A stretch of 64,000 bases of DNA from a bacterium. Its GTDB lineage: Bacteria > Electryoneota > RPQS01. Numbering within the stretch: position 1 is the stretch's first letter; each line of letters opens with the position of its first letter. The DNA lies in assembly GCA_023382385.1 (NCBI GenBank), contig JAHDVH010000002.1, forward strand, positions 634,219 to 698,218, given 5' to 3'. Both the position numbers and the translations under genes were made by a program. The notes under the pieces are model-generated. The model saw only the letters and a program-made list of their open reading frames with translations, was not told the DNA's origin and did not search any database. Below, in pieces: positions 10,613-17,743 of this stretch.

Positions 10613-10710
10613 TTATCTTCACTCCGTGTTGAGCGCACCTGCGAACCGAACAGCACAGGCTTCGCCAGTCGCTCGCCATAGTGAGCGGGCAGTGCGTTGC
10701 GTGGTTCGGT
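10609..10710 (-). pseudogene. Relic of an MNT-type nucleotidyltransferase
   Basis: In the minus-strand frame ending at TGA 10611-10609, about 30 codons read NALPAHYGERLAKPVLFGSQ followed by VRSTRSEDN. This matches the N-terminal part of the intact MNT protein at 7106-7426 (ELYGERLSQLILFGSQARGD). The catalytic SDxD is lost because the frame stops there, and no ATG start is evident before the gene on its other side. It is therefore a truncated leftover. The PIN-like gene starts inside its last codons. Confidence 0.65.
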
Positions 10711-10738
10711 GCAAATTACTTGGATGTTCTGAATCGCG

Positions 10739-11392
10739 TTACACCGCCACTCTTCTCTTGTCCAGCCATGCCGCGACTAAGCTGAAGACGACATACATCG
10801 CCAGGCCCGTGCCCGCCAGCGCCGTCGTGGTGGGCGGAGCTTCACCCGAAAAAGTCGTCATCGCGAAGGTGCCGAGCAAAAGCAGGCACAAGACAATCAT
10901 TCCCCATCTGCCGCGTTTCCCGTCGGGTTTTGTCGCGCGCAGGTAGACCCACAAACCGCCGAGCAACAGCGCGCCCTCCAATACAACTGTGGCGATCTTG
11001 CTGTTCCACAACCCAAGTCCCACCATCGGCGAATCGCCGAACGCCAGCGGCAGATCGGGCAGATGCACCGGCACATCCAGAAACCAATGCGAGAGCGCGA
11101 CCGCGCCGAGAATCAGCGCCGCACGCGCATTCCACACCATCCGCGCAACACCATACACCAGCACGCTCCACACAACCGCCATCAGCAGACTGTGTGAAAA
11201 CGGATAGGAAATGAAATTCAACGGACTCGCCGCCGTATATCCGGGACGAATCTCAACCTGTTCGAGGCCTGTCAGAATAAACAGCGTCCACAGAATATCA
11301 ATTATCTGTGTGGCGACGAACAGCCAGCCGAGCGAAATCTTCGGCTCAACTTTCTTCGCCGCCAGCGCGACGCCATAGTGCCCGATAAACAA
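10739..11392 (-). CDS. DUF457-like membrane protein (putative metal-dependent hydrolase)
   Basis: This 217-residue protein has about six hydrophobic segments. Conserved polar motifs sit at GHYGVALAAK (residues 4-13), YPFSHSLLM and SHWFLDVPVH, the His/Asp pattern of the DUF457/YdjM membrane-bound hydrolase group. The catalytic activity of that family is not well defined. The start is TTG 11392, chosen because GGGGAG lies 6 nt upstream. It appears to be a stand-alone gene; hairpin-rich sequence separates it from the next gene upstream. Confidence 0.75.
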   Translation of the reverse strand: MFIGHYGVALAAKKVEPKISLGWLFVATQIIDILWTLFILTGLEQVEIRPGYTAASPLNFISYPFSHSLLMAVVWSVLVYGVARMVWNARAALILGAVALSHWFLDVPVHLPDLPLAFGDSPMVGLGLWNSKIATVVLEGALLLGGLWVYLRATKPDGKRGRWGMIVLCLLLLGTFAMTTFSGEAPPTTTALAGTGLAMYVVFSLVAAWLDKRRVAV

Positions 11393-11420
11393 ATTCTACT
11401 CCCCTGAATAATTGCTCGCC

Positions 11421-11518
11421 GCGCGGGTGAAGCAGAGGGAATCGCTCCACCCGCGCAGCGAAAGTTCATCGCTCTCTCCATTGCGGGATTCTGCTTGTTC
11501 GCGCAGGCAAACCCGCAA
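11421..11518. repeat. Two hairpins in the intergenic spacer, probable terminator/repeat relics
   Basis: GCGCGGGTG (11421-11429) pairs perfectly with CACCCGCGC (11448-11456). TTGCGGG (11481-11487) pairs with CCCGCAA (11512-11518). Neither has a T-run, but they sit between two minus-strand genes and may end transcription of the upstream one. Confidence 0.5.
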
Positions 11519-11529
11519 GGCCGGCGTCC

Positions 11530-12654
11530 TTATGCTTCGACCAGAACGCCCTCGCGCGCGGCTTCCATGTGCTCAACTGTTTCGGCGGCCTGGAAATTGG
11601 CAAACGTCACAGGGAAGGCGTCAATCTCTTCAATCGTCTTTTTGCCGGCGAGACTTTGCAGAATCCGGTTCATGCCGAATCCGCAGCCCGCGTGCGGCAG
11701 CGCGTGGCTCGACACCTGCTCGATATACGGCGCGAAGTCCGCCAGCACCGAAGCTTCCACTTCGCCTTCGGTCACGTTCTTGCCGGCGCGCGCAAACCAC
11801 TCGAAGCGGCGCGACACCAGATGCTCGAACATGATGGAATTCGTCAGACGCTCCTTGAGCAAATCGAGCAGATGCAGACGTACTGCCGCGCCCACCGACT
11901 CGCCGCTGCCGGGCAGAATCAAATCTGCGCTGTCGATGCGGCCCTTGCCGTCGGGATACATGTTAAAGAACTTGATCACGCGCAACTCGCGACCTTCGAG
12001 TTCCGGATGCTCCCACATCGGGTCGGGGAACTTCGTCAGAAAGACCGGACCATACATCTCGGCGAGCTTCAGCTCCTGCCAATGCGTGAAGTCCATTCCC
12101 CACTCAATCGCTTCGCCGTCTTTCTTCAGCACGGCAATCGCTTCGTCGTAGGTTAGCTTCGCAAACGGCGTCGTCGCCCACTTGTGCAGCTTCTTCGCGT
12201 GCGCGTTGCTGATACCGAGTTCGTGCGCGTGCGCGCTGATGTTCGAGGCCAGCGCCTGCACGAATCCCTGAATCTCCTGCAGCAGTGCGCCGTAGAGTTC
12301 CGTCTGTTCGCCTGTGAATTCGATTTCATGCAGGCTGAACTCCATGCAGTGGCGGCCATCCGAGGGATTGTGCCGCTCGCCGCGAAAACTTCTGCCGACC
12401 GTAAATGTTTTGGGAAAGAGTCCGAGCGCACCTTCGAGGTGCAGCTGTCCGGTCTGTTTCAGAAAGACCGGCTGCGCGGCCCAATTCAAACTTGAATCGA
12501 GCGACGCTTCCATCAGAGAATCCACAAACTCGCAGGCTCCCGACGCGCGCACCATCGAAGGCACTTCGACATAGTGATAACCGCGCGCCCACCAATGACA
12601 AAAACTGGTTTGCGTGGAAAGGTGCCACAGCTTGACTTGCTGTTCGAGGGTCAT
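11530..12654 (-). CDS. AsnRS-derived class II synthetase core, asparagine synthetase A-like
   Basis: The protein has 374 residues from ATG 12654, chosen because AAGGAG lies 7 nt upstream; a longer reading with 31 extra residues lacks such a site. It is a class II aminoacyl-tRNA synthetase core of the Asp/Asn type. Motif 2 is FTVGRSFRGERHNPSDGRH, with HCMEFSLHEIEF after it, and motif 3 is GCGFGMNRILQSL. The OB-fold anticodon-binding domain expected in front of AsnRS is absent. Archaeal proteins with this layout are ammonia-dependent asparagine synthetases (AS-AR), so that role is more likely than tRNA charging. The substrate remains inferred. Confidence 0.82.
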   Translation of the reverse strand: MTLEQQVKLWHLSTQTSFCHWWARGYHYVEVPSMVRASGACEFVDSLMEASLDSSLNWAAQPVFLKQTGQLHLEGALGLFPKTFTVGRSFRGERHNPSDGRHCMEFSLHEIEFTGEQTELYGALLQEIQGFVQALASNISAHAHELGISNAHAKKLHKWATTPFAKLTYDEAIAVLKKDGEAIEWGMDFTHWQELKLAEMYGPVFLTKFPDPMWEHPELEGRELRVIKFFNMYPDGKGRIDSADLILPGSGESVGAAVRLHLLDLLKERLTNSIMFEHLVSRRFEWFARAGKNVTEGEVEASVLADFAPYIEQVSSHALPHAGCGFGMNRILQSLAGKKTIEEIDAFPVTFANFQAAETVEHMEAAREGVLVEA

Positions 12655-12821
12655 AATCATACTCCTTGTTTTGAAACCGTGAAATGTTTCGGTGCGGCTC
12701 TCTGTCCGCGCCATTCCGAATTGAAGCGGCGGCTCGCTGTCCGCCATTACTTACCGGTTCTTCCGGAGCAGGCCCTGCCTGCGTGTGTGTGTGTTGTTTT
12801 GTGGATGCTCCTGTTTTTCTT

Positions 12822-13046
12822 CTACGGTTGACTCATCATCGCTTTAAAGAACTGCCAATCGAGATAATTCTGATATGCCTTCTTTTCCCAATCATTCAGC
12901 AGCTCTGGATTGAAATCCTCGGATTCCGGAACCAGCATCGGACCCCACGGATCGGGAAACGGCACGTCATCTATTGGACTTTTTGCCTTTGTGGTTTTCG
13001 CTTTAGGCTTCAGCGCAGACTTCCTGTTCGCTGGAATCTTCTTCAT
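12822..13046 (-). CDS. Small hypothetical protein
   Basis: This 74-residue protein has a basic Lys/Ala/Pro N-terminus (MKKIPANRKSALKPKAKTTK), an acidic middle (DDVPFPDPWGP) and a C-terminal aromatic helix (WEKKAYQNYLDWQFFKAMM). ATG 13046 is preceded by AAGGAG at an 8-nt spacing, which supports real translation. I do not recognise the family. It lies between the asparagine synthetase-like gene and the divergent pseudopilin genes. Confidence 0.6.
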   Translation of the reverse strand: MKKIPANRKSALKPKAKTTKAKSPIDDVPFPDPWGPMLVPESEDFNPELLNDWEKKAYQNYLDWQFFKAMMSQP

Positions 13047-13278
13047 GACGCTTGCTCCTTGCATTATGGCTAATGACGAGCTGAACCACTTGATCATTTG
13101 CTCTAATCCGCCGGCTCAAATCCCCAAATCCGGTGGTGCAATTCCCGCTCGGTTCACCACACCTAAATCCGATAAATATACGAATTTTCAGCCTTTTATT
13201 ACAACTGCAAGGGTTGGGAATAAATATTGCGAATATACTTAGTAGGCTTGCGCGATTCGACATACGGAGGATAGGCTC

Positions 13279-13701
13279 ATGGCTCAGAACTTCAACCAAC
13301 TTACCACCACACGGACGGCCCAAATTTGGGTCGGCGCGCTCAGCGCAATCGTGTTTATCGTGTTGATTTCCGGTCACTTAATATCCTTGCGCGACCGCAC
13401 GTTGGTCGCTTCGGCCCTGCAGGATGCCAATCGATTCCGGCAGGCCCTGGCCTCCTTTGAAATAGACTACGGCCGCTTTCCCGCCGACAGCGTTGCCAAC
13501 CCCTTTCAGTTTGTCGGCGAACTGCGCGACCCCAATGGCAGACCGTATCTCAAGCTGCCGTCTGATACGGAATATATCAGCTTCAGCTATGTTCCCGCGC
13601 CGGATGGTGATGGCTATACCATCGTGATTCAGGCCCGCGACCGCAAAAATACACCGATCGTCGCCAATCCCGCAACGGTTTCTGCTCAGCCCGAGGGTTG
13701 A
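13279..13701 (+). CDS. Pseudopilin-like protein lacking a prepilin peptidase site
   Basis: This 140-residue protein has a single N-terminal membrane helix (QIWVGALSAIVFIVLISGHL). It is followed by a GspG-like region (ANRFRQALASFEIDYGRFPAD) that closely matches the next gene (HFRKALAVYEIDYGMFPDQ). The GFTLIE processing site expected before the helix is missing. It may therefore be a membrane-anchored paralogue, not a cleaved pseudopilin. CGGAGG lies 8 nt before the ATG. No secretion ATPase or peptidase gene is nearby. Confidence 0.78.
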   Translation: MAQNFNQLTTTRTAQIWVGALSAIVFIVLISGHLISLRDRTLVASALQDANRFRQALASFEIDYGRFPADSVANPFQFVGELRDPNGRPYLKLPSDTEYISFSYVPAPDGDGYTIVIQARDRKNTPIVANPATVSAQPEG

Positions 13702-13718
13702 GTTTCGCCAAGCCTGTG

Positions 13719-13788
13719 GCAACCTGTTTTCGCGCAGGTTGCAAATCGCCCTTGCACAACACCAAGACTCGTCCGGAGGGCGGGTCTT
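13719..13788 (+). terminator. Tandem hairpins between the two pseudopilin genes
   Basis: GCAACCTG (13719-13726) pairs perfectly with CAGGTTGC (13735-13742). AAGACTCG (13764-13771) pairs with CGGGTCTT (13781-13788, one G-T pair). They are weakly terminator-like because no long T-run follows; they may attenuate read-through to the second gene. Confidence 0.45.
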
Positions 13789-13878
13789 CTGCTCTTTGTA
13801 AATCAAATAAAAACAGTTTTCTTCCTGTGGCACTTTGGTTGCTTTTTCCGGAGCAGAACCTTGGGAAGGAGACCCCAT

Positions 13879-14280
13879 ATGCGGCACCAACGCGGATTCA
13901 CCTTGATTGAGTTGCTGGTCGTGATACTTGTGCTTGGCATTATCGCGGCAATCGCGATTCCCCGTTTTCTGGAAGCACGCGACCGTGCGAGCGTGACGGC
14001 GGCGGTCTCCGATGTGGACCACTTCCGCAAGGCACTCGCGGTCTACGAGATCGACTACGGCATGTTTCCGGATCAGAGTTTTGCCAACGTGTCGGCCATT
14101 GTCTCCGCCTTGGTTGACCCGGCGGGGAATGACTACATGATATTGCCGGACGGCCAGAATTTCACTTCTTTCAGCTATTCACCCATCAACAGCGGGGAGA
14201 GCTACGAAATACAAGTCGTTGCCACAGATCACCGCAATACGGCCGTAGTGGCCGATCCGAACGGCGCCGCCGTTCAGTAG
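13879..14280 (+). CDS. Type II secretion/type IV pilus pseudopilin (GspG-like)
   Basis: This 133-residue protein starts at ATG 13879 behind GGAAGGAG. It has a perfect class III signal, RHQRGFTLIELLVVILVLGI, with cleavage expected after Gly7 by a prepilin peptidase. The helix continues with IAAIAIPRFLEARDR and the globular part resembles GspG-type major pseudopilins. It would assemble into a periplasmic pseudopilus or pilus. The partner at 13279 is a paralogue without the cleavage site. Other secretion genes are not in this window. Confidence 0.88.
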   Translation: MRHQRGFTLIELLVVILVLGIIAAIAIPRFLEARDRASVTAAVSDVDHFRKALAVYEIDYGMFPDQSFANVSAIVSALVDPAGNDYMILPDGQNFTSFSYSPINSGESYEIQVVATDHRNTAVVADPNGAAVQ

Positions 14281-14331
14281 GTGCCCCCCCATAGCACCGT
14301 TTCGTGCGCTGCTGCGCACACACTCTTTTGC

Positions 14332-14362
14332 AAAGAGCGACTCGATTGAGTCGCTCTTTCAG
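14332..14362. terminator. Bidirectional terminator
   Basis: AAAGAGCGACTC (14332-14343) and GAGTCGCTCTTT (14348-14359) form a perfect 12-bp stem with loop GATT. It lies between the convergent pseudopilin (+) and small membrane-protein (-) genes. Confidence 0.85.
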
Positions 14363-14419
14363 TTCAGTCATCTATTGTGCCCACGGTGTTCCGCCTCCAT
14401 CCTGGAGGGGACGCGCACA

Positions 14420-14623
14420 TCAGGCCGGTGCCCAGCCACTCGTGGCCATCCACCAGACACCGACCGCGACCAGCCCGACCAACGCCAGATAATATACCCT
14501 GCGCAACACAACAAACTTGCTTGCGAATTCCGGCTGGGCGGCGCGTCGTTTTTCCTGACGCCACCACCAGAATTCGAGCAATGCCCACGCCGTGATTAGT
14601 GCGACCGTCACAACGGTTTTCAT
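14420..14623 (-). CDS. Small two-helix membrane protein
   Basis: This 67-residue protein has two hydrophobic helices (VVTVALITAWALLEFWWW near residues 4-21 and YYLALVGLVAVGVWWMA near 44-60) joined by a basic loop. I recognise no family. It lies 30 nt downstream of the secreted hypothetical gene on the same strand and probably shares its transcript. The ribosome site is weak (GCGGAAG next to the ATG), so confidence is moderate. Confidence 0.55.
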   Translation of the reverse strand: MKTVVTVALITAWALLEFWWWRQEKRRAAQPEFASKFVVLRRVYYLALVGLVAVGVWWMATSGWAPA

Positions 14624-14653
14624 ACTTCCGCTTTCTCGCTTCGCCGCATCCTG

Positions 14654-15112
14654 CTACGGCATCATTTCAACTGAGGTGCGCGCGAGCGACGGATTTTCCG
14701 CCCACGCCGTGACGACAGCTTTGCGCTTTTTGACGGCGACGCGGCGCTTCATGTCTTCCAGTTCTATATAGGACGTGTCGGCCCAGCAGACTTCGTGTTT
14801 CTTGTAGGCCTCGAGTTTCATGCACAGCTTGCCGACGGGGACGCGAGTGGAATCATCGCGTGAGGCGGTGGTCCAGGCTTTTCCGATAGACTTTTGATAG
14901 ATCCACGCGTATTTGGTTTCCACAACCACATGCAGCCACGGCAGCCCTGCTGTGGTGTCCCCCGACGACGCGCTGGCGGTTTTGATTTCTTCTTCGCGTT
15001 CTTCGCTTGCTCCCGCAGTCACCAGCGGCAGGTCATAGCGCGTGACTTCCGTCCGCGGCCAGAGCGAGGCGACGAGCATGAGTGTGACAACTGCGCCCAG
15101 AAACTTATTCAT
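14654..15112 (-). CDS. Secreted hypothetical protein
   Basis: The start ATG 15112 has GGGAG 6 nt upstream and gives 152 residues. It begins with a signal-like segment (NKFLGAVVTLMLVASLWP). The rest has an acidic linker (SEEREEEIKTASAS) and a domain with two cysteines (KLCMKLEAYKKHEVCWAD) that could form a disulfide outside the cytoplasm. No family is recognised. It follows the M48 protease gene by 35 nt on the same strand, suggesting an envelope-related transcript. Confidence 0.6.
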   Translation of the reverse strand: MNKFLGAVVTLMLVASLWPRTEVTRYDLPLVTAGASEEREEEIKTASASSGDTTAGLPWLHVVVETKYAWIYQKSIGKAWTTASRDDSTRVPVGKLCMKLEAYKKHEVCWADTSYIELEDMKRRVAVKKRKAVVTAWAENPSLARTSVEMMP

Positions 15113-15147
15113 CAACTTCTCCCGTTTTCGTTTCACTTATATTCATC

Positions 15148-15927
15148 CTATTTCCCTCTTCTTTCATACTCTTTGATGGCGTCGGGGAGCAATTCTTCGA
15201 GCTGTTTGATGCGCCGCTCATCGGTTGGATGAGTTGAGAGAAATGCCGGAACGCTTCCGCCCGGGTCTTTATATTCCTTGAAGCGCTTCCAGAAATTCAC
15301 CGCTTCGCGCGGGTCATATCCGGCGCGCGCCATATACATCAAGCCCATGCGGTCGGCCTCAAGCTCCTGCGAGCGCGAATGCGGCAGCGTGCGGCCCAGC
15401 GTGGTGCCCGCGCCGTAAGCCATGAGCGCAATCTGTCGCGTCTCTTCGGGCTTGTTCGACAACGCAATATCGAGCGCGACGCCGCCCAGCTGAATCAAGA
15501 GCTGTTCACTAACACGCTCTCCGCCGTGCCGAGCGGTGGCGTGCGCGACTTCGTGTCCCATCACCGCGGCCAAGCCGGCTTCGTTCTTGGTAATCGGCAG
15601 GATACCTGTGTAGATACCGATTTTTCCGCCGGGTAAACAGAAAGCGTTCGGCACCTCCGACTTGAAGCAGACATACTCCCACTGCGCGTTGGGCAATCTC
15701 ACAACGCCGGAAATCTTGCGTCCGACTTTTTCCACCAGCGCCTGCTGCGCGGAATCCGTCGTGCGCGGCGTGTTGGCTTTGATATCGTTGAAGGCTGTTA
15801 ATCCGAGCTGCGCCTCTTGAGACGAATTCAAGAGCATCAATCCCTTACGTCCCGTTTCGGGGTTGGTATAGCACGTGACGACCAACGCCAGTGCCAACAG
15901 TGCTCCTATCCATCCAAGCTTCTTCAT
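15148..15927 (-). CDS. M48-family zinc metalloprotease, periplasmic or lipoprotein type
   Basis: This 259-residue protein has an N-terminal hydrophobic segment ending in VVTC, possibly an atypical lipobox. The zinc motif is HEVAH (within AAVMGHEVAHATARHGGERV) and the third ligand glutamate is in SQELEADRMGLMYMARAGYD. The C-terminus has FLSTHPTDERRIKQL. This is the LoiP/YcaL/BepA branch of M48 peptidases that degrade or help fold outer-membrane proteins. It sits between the DUF721 gene and two small envelope-type genes. Confidence 0.9.
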   Translation of the reverse strand: MKKLGWIGALLALALVVTCYTNPETGRKGLMLLNSSQEAQLGLTAFNDIKANTPRTTDSAQQALVEKVGRKISGVVRLPNAQWEYVCFKSEVPNAFCLPGGKIGIYTGILPITKNEAGLAAVMGHEVAHATARHGGERVSEQLLIQLGGVALDIALSNKPEETRQIALMAYGAGTTLGRTLPHSRSQELEADRMGLMYMARAGYDPREAVNFWKRFKEYKDPGGSVPAFLSTHPTDERRIKQLEELLPDAIKEYERRGK

Positions 15928-15975
15928 GTTCTTCTCCCTTATGATTGTTCCGTCGTCGCGCGCCGGGGAATCACG

Positions 15976-16257
15976 CTAATTCAGAAATATCTCTTTTACC
16001 ACGCCCTTGCCGACCACTTGTTCGATCCGGCCAAGCAGTTCGGGTTTGGTGTGGTGCAGCGTCGCCCGCCAGACGTCGTGGTCGCAGAGCACCATCAGCC
16101 GCCCGCGCTCCAACCCCTGAACGTGCGCATATTTGGCAATCTGTTCGCCCACGATTTCCACCCAATGCTCTTCGATCTGCGCCAGGCGCAACCCTTTCTG
16201 ATACTTCTTGTCGCGCAGCAGGGAATCGAGAATCTTATTGATGGGGATGGTCTTCAT
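15976..16257 (-). CDS. DUF721 protein, DciA-like helicase-loading factor
   Basis: This 93-residue protein has the DUF721 signature (WVEIVGEQIAKYAHVQGLERGRLMVLCDHDVWRATLHH, seen as EIVGEQIAKYAHV and DVWRATLHHTKPELL). DciA proteins load the replicative helicase DnaB in bacteria without DnaC. Its position directly downstream of dnaN is the classic one, where recF would normally sit between them. The hydrophobic C-terminal part is short, as in compact members. It fits a replication operon dnaA-dnaN-dciA. Confidence 0.82.
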   Translation of the reverse strand: MKTIPINKILDSLLRDKKYQKGLRLAQIEEHWVEIVGEQIAKYAHVQGLERGRLMVLCDHDVWRATLHHTKPELLGRIEQVVGKGVVKEIFLN

Positions 16258-16385
16258 ATCTATAATTTACAACTTCCTGTTCCATTCTCAAGTGCTTTTT
16301 GACAGAAAAGCACAACCCCCGGCGCCGCACGCCGAGGGTTGCTAATAGCCCGCCAATGTTCTCGAACGAGTCTCTGCCGCGGCCT

Positions 16386-17501
16386 TCAGTTGAGCCGGAC
16401 CGGCATGATCAGCATCAGCAGGTCTTCATTTTCTTCCTGTTCAGTCGGCTTCACGATGCCCGCGGAGGTGGATGAGCCCAGCTCAAACCGCACGTCCGTC
16501 GTGTCTATTTGCCGCAGCATGTCCGAGACATAGTTTGCATTATATCCGACGTCCATCGGCTCGCCGGAGTATTCACAGGGCACGCTTTCGTAGCCTTCGT
16601 TGCCCTGCTCGATGTCTTCCACTTTGATTTGCATCTCCTGCTTTTCCAGATGCACACGAATCTGCCGCGAAATCTCGTTTGCGAAGACGTTTGCGCGGCG
16701 CACTGCGGATAACAGCGAGTCCAATCCCACCGTCAAAACATTCTTGTTTTCTGACGGAATCACCGCTTCATAGTTCGGATAGCGGCCTTCAATCAAGCGC
16801 GTAATCAACGTCGTGTTCCCTGCACGAAAGCCTAATTGTGAGCCTGCAAATCCGATTTCCACCTCGCCTTCCCCTTCGCTGATGCGCTGCACGGCCTGCA
16901 TCGCTTTGGCAGGCACGATAGCCGTTTGCGGATCCCCTTTGAACCCGTTAGACGGCGCGGTGATCTTCACCAAACGATGCCCATCTGTCGACACTAAGCG
17001 GAAATGCTGCTTGGAAAGTTCGAGGCAGACACCCGTCAACTGCGGACGCAATTCGTCGCGAGACACAGCAAACAACACCTTACCTATCATCCGGCGCAAT
17101 TTCTGGCGCGGCATCTTGAACACTTGTGTTTCCGAGAGTTGCGGCACTTGCGGATAGACGTCCACCGACTCGGCAGAGCATTGATACTTCTTGCCTTCCG
17201 TGTCGGTTATGGTAATGCGATGTTCCTTGCTCGCTTCAATCGTCACCGTCACATCAGGTAAGCTGCGCATGAGATCAAGGAATTTGCGCGACGGCAGTAA
17301 CGTGCGTCCGTCTTTCTGACCCTGCACTTCTATTTCAGTCTGCATCGTGACTTCGATGTCCGATCCCGTCAGCACGAGTCGATTACCCTTGAGTTCCGCA
17401 AGAAAATGCGACAACACCGGCATGGGGCTTTTTTGCGGAACGACCGTTGCGAGCGGGGCTAAGGCTTGTGCCAAGCTGCTTTGTGGAGCGGAAAATTTCA
17501 T
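16386..17501 (-). CDS. dnaN: DNA polymerase III beta subunit (sliding clamp)
   Basis: This 371-residue protein forms the ring that tethers polymerase III to DNA. Its three clamp domains are visible: N-terminal SSLAQALAPLATVVPQKSPMPVLSHFLAEL (as SSLAQALAPLATVV), middle RRMIGKVLFAVSRDELRPQL with GVCLELSKQHFRLVSTDGHRL (as LVSTDGHRL), and the C-terminal MLIMPVRLN that forms the partner-binding pocket. Length is typical. It follows dnaA by 242 nt of non-coding sequence. Confidence 0.97.
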   Translation of the reverse strand: MKFSAPQSSLAQALAPLATVVPQKSPMPVLSHFLAELKGNRLVLTGSDIEVTMQTEIEVQGQKDGRTLLPSRKFLDLMRSLPDVTVTIEASKEHRITITDTEGKKYQCSAESVDVYPQVPQLSETQVFKMPRQKLRRMIGKVLFAVSRDELRPQLTGVCLELSKQHFRLVSTDGHRLVKITAPSNGFKGDPQTAIVPAKAMQAVQRISEGEGEVEIGFAGSQLGFRAGNTTLITRLIEGRYPNYEAVIPSENKNVLTVGLDSLLSAVRRANVFANEISRQIRVHLEKQEMQIKVEDIEQGNEGYESVPCEYSGEPMDVGYNANYVSDMLRQIDTTDVRFELGSSTSAGIVKPTEQEENEDLLMLIMPVRLN

Positions 17502-17743
17502 GGAAGTATTCTGATCCGAGAGATGAGAGAGAGATTATAAAAGAATGGTTGTAGTAGTAGAGGGCGTGAATTCGTGGACAACTGCGCTTACTGCTTGGAT
17601 TCTCTGAACTCTGTCGTGCCGATAACCGAGTGCATGTCCGCCTTCACTTATCCCCTCTGTGTCCGTAGTCTCCGAAACTCTGTGCCGCTTTAAACGCTAT
17701 TCACTCCGTGAACGCACTTGCCCACAGGTTTGCGGACTGCTAT
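17502..17743. other. dnaA-dnaN intergenic region with weak DnaA-box-like sites
   Basis: No gene was seen in this 242-nt spacer. It contains TTGCCCACA and several TGTCCG/TTGTCCGCA-type motifs that differ from TTATCCACA at two positions, so they are at best low-affinity DnaA sites. It also carries the dnaN leader. Confidence 0.35.

Noticed and set aside
12655-12747. N-terminal extension of the asparagine synthetase-like protein to 12747
   Set aside because: The extra 31 residues have no ribosome site and low-complexity charge, whereas AAGGAG precedes ATG 12654.
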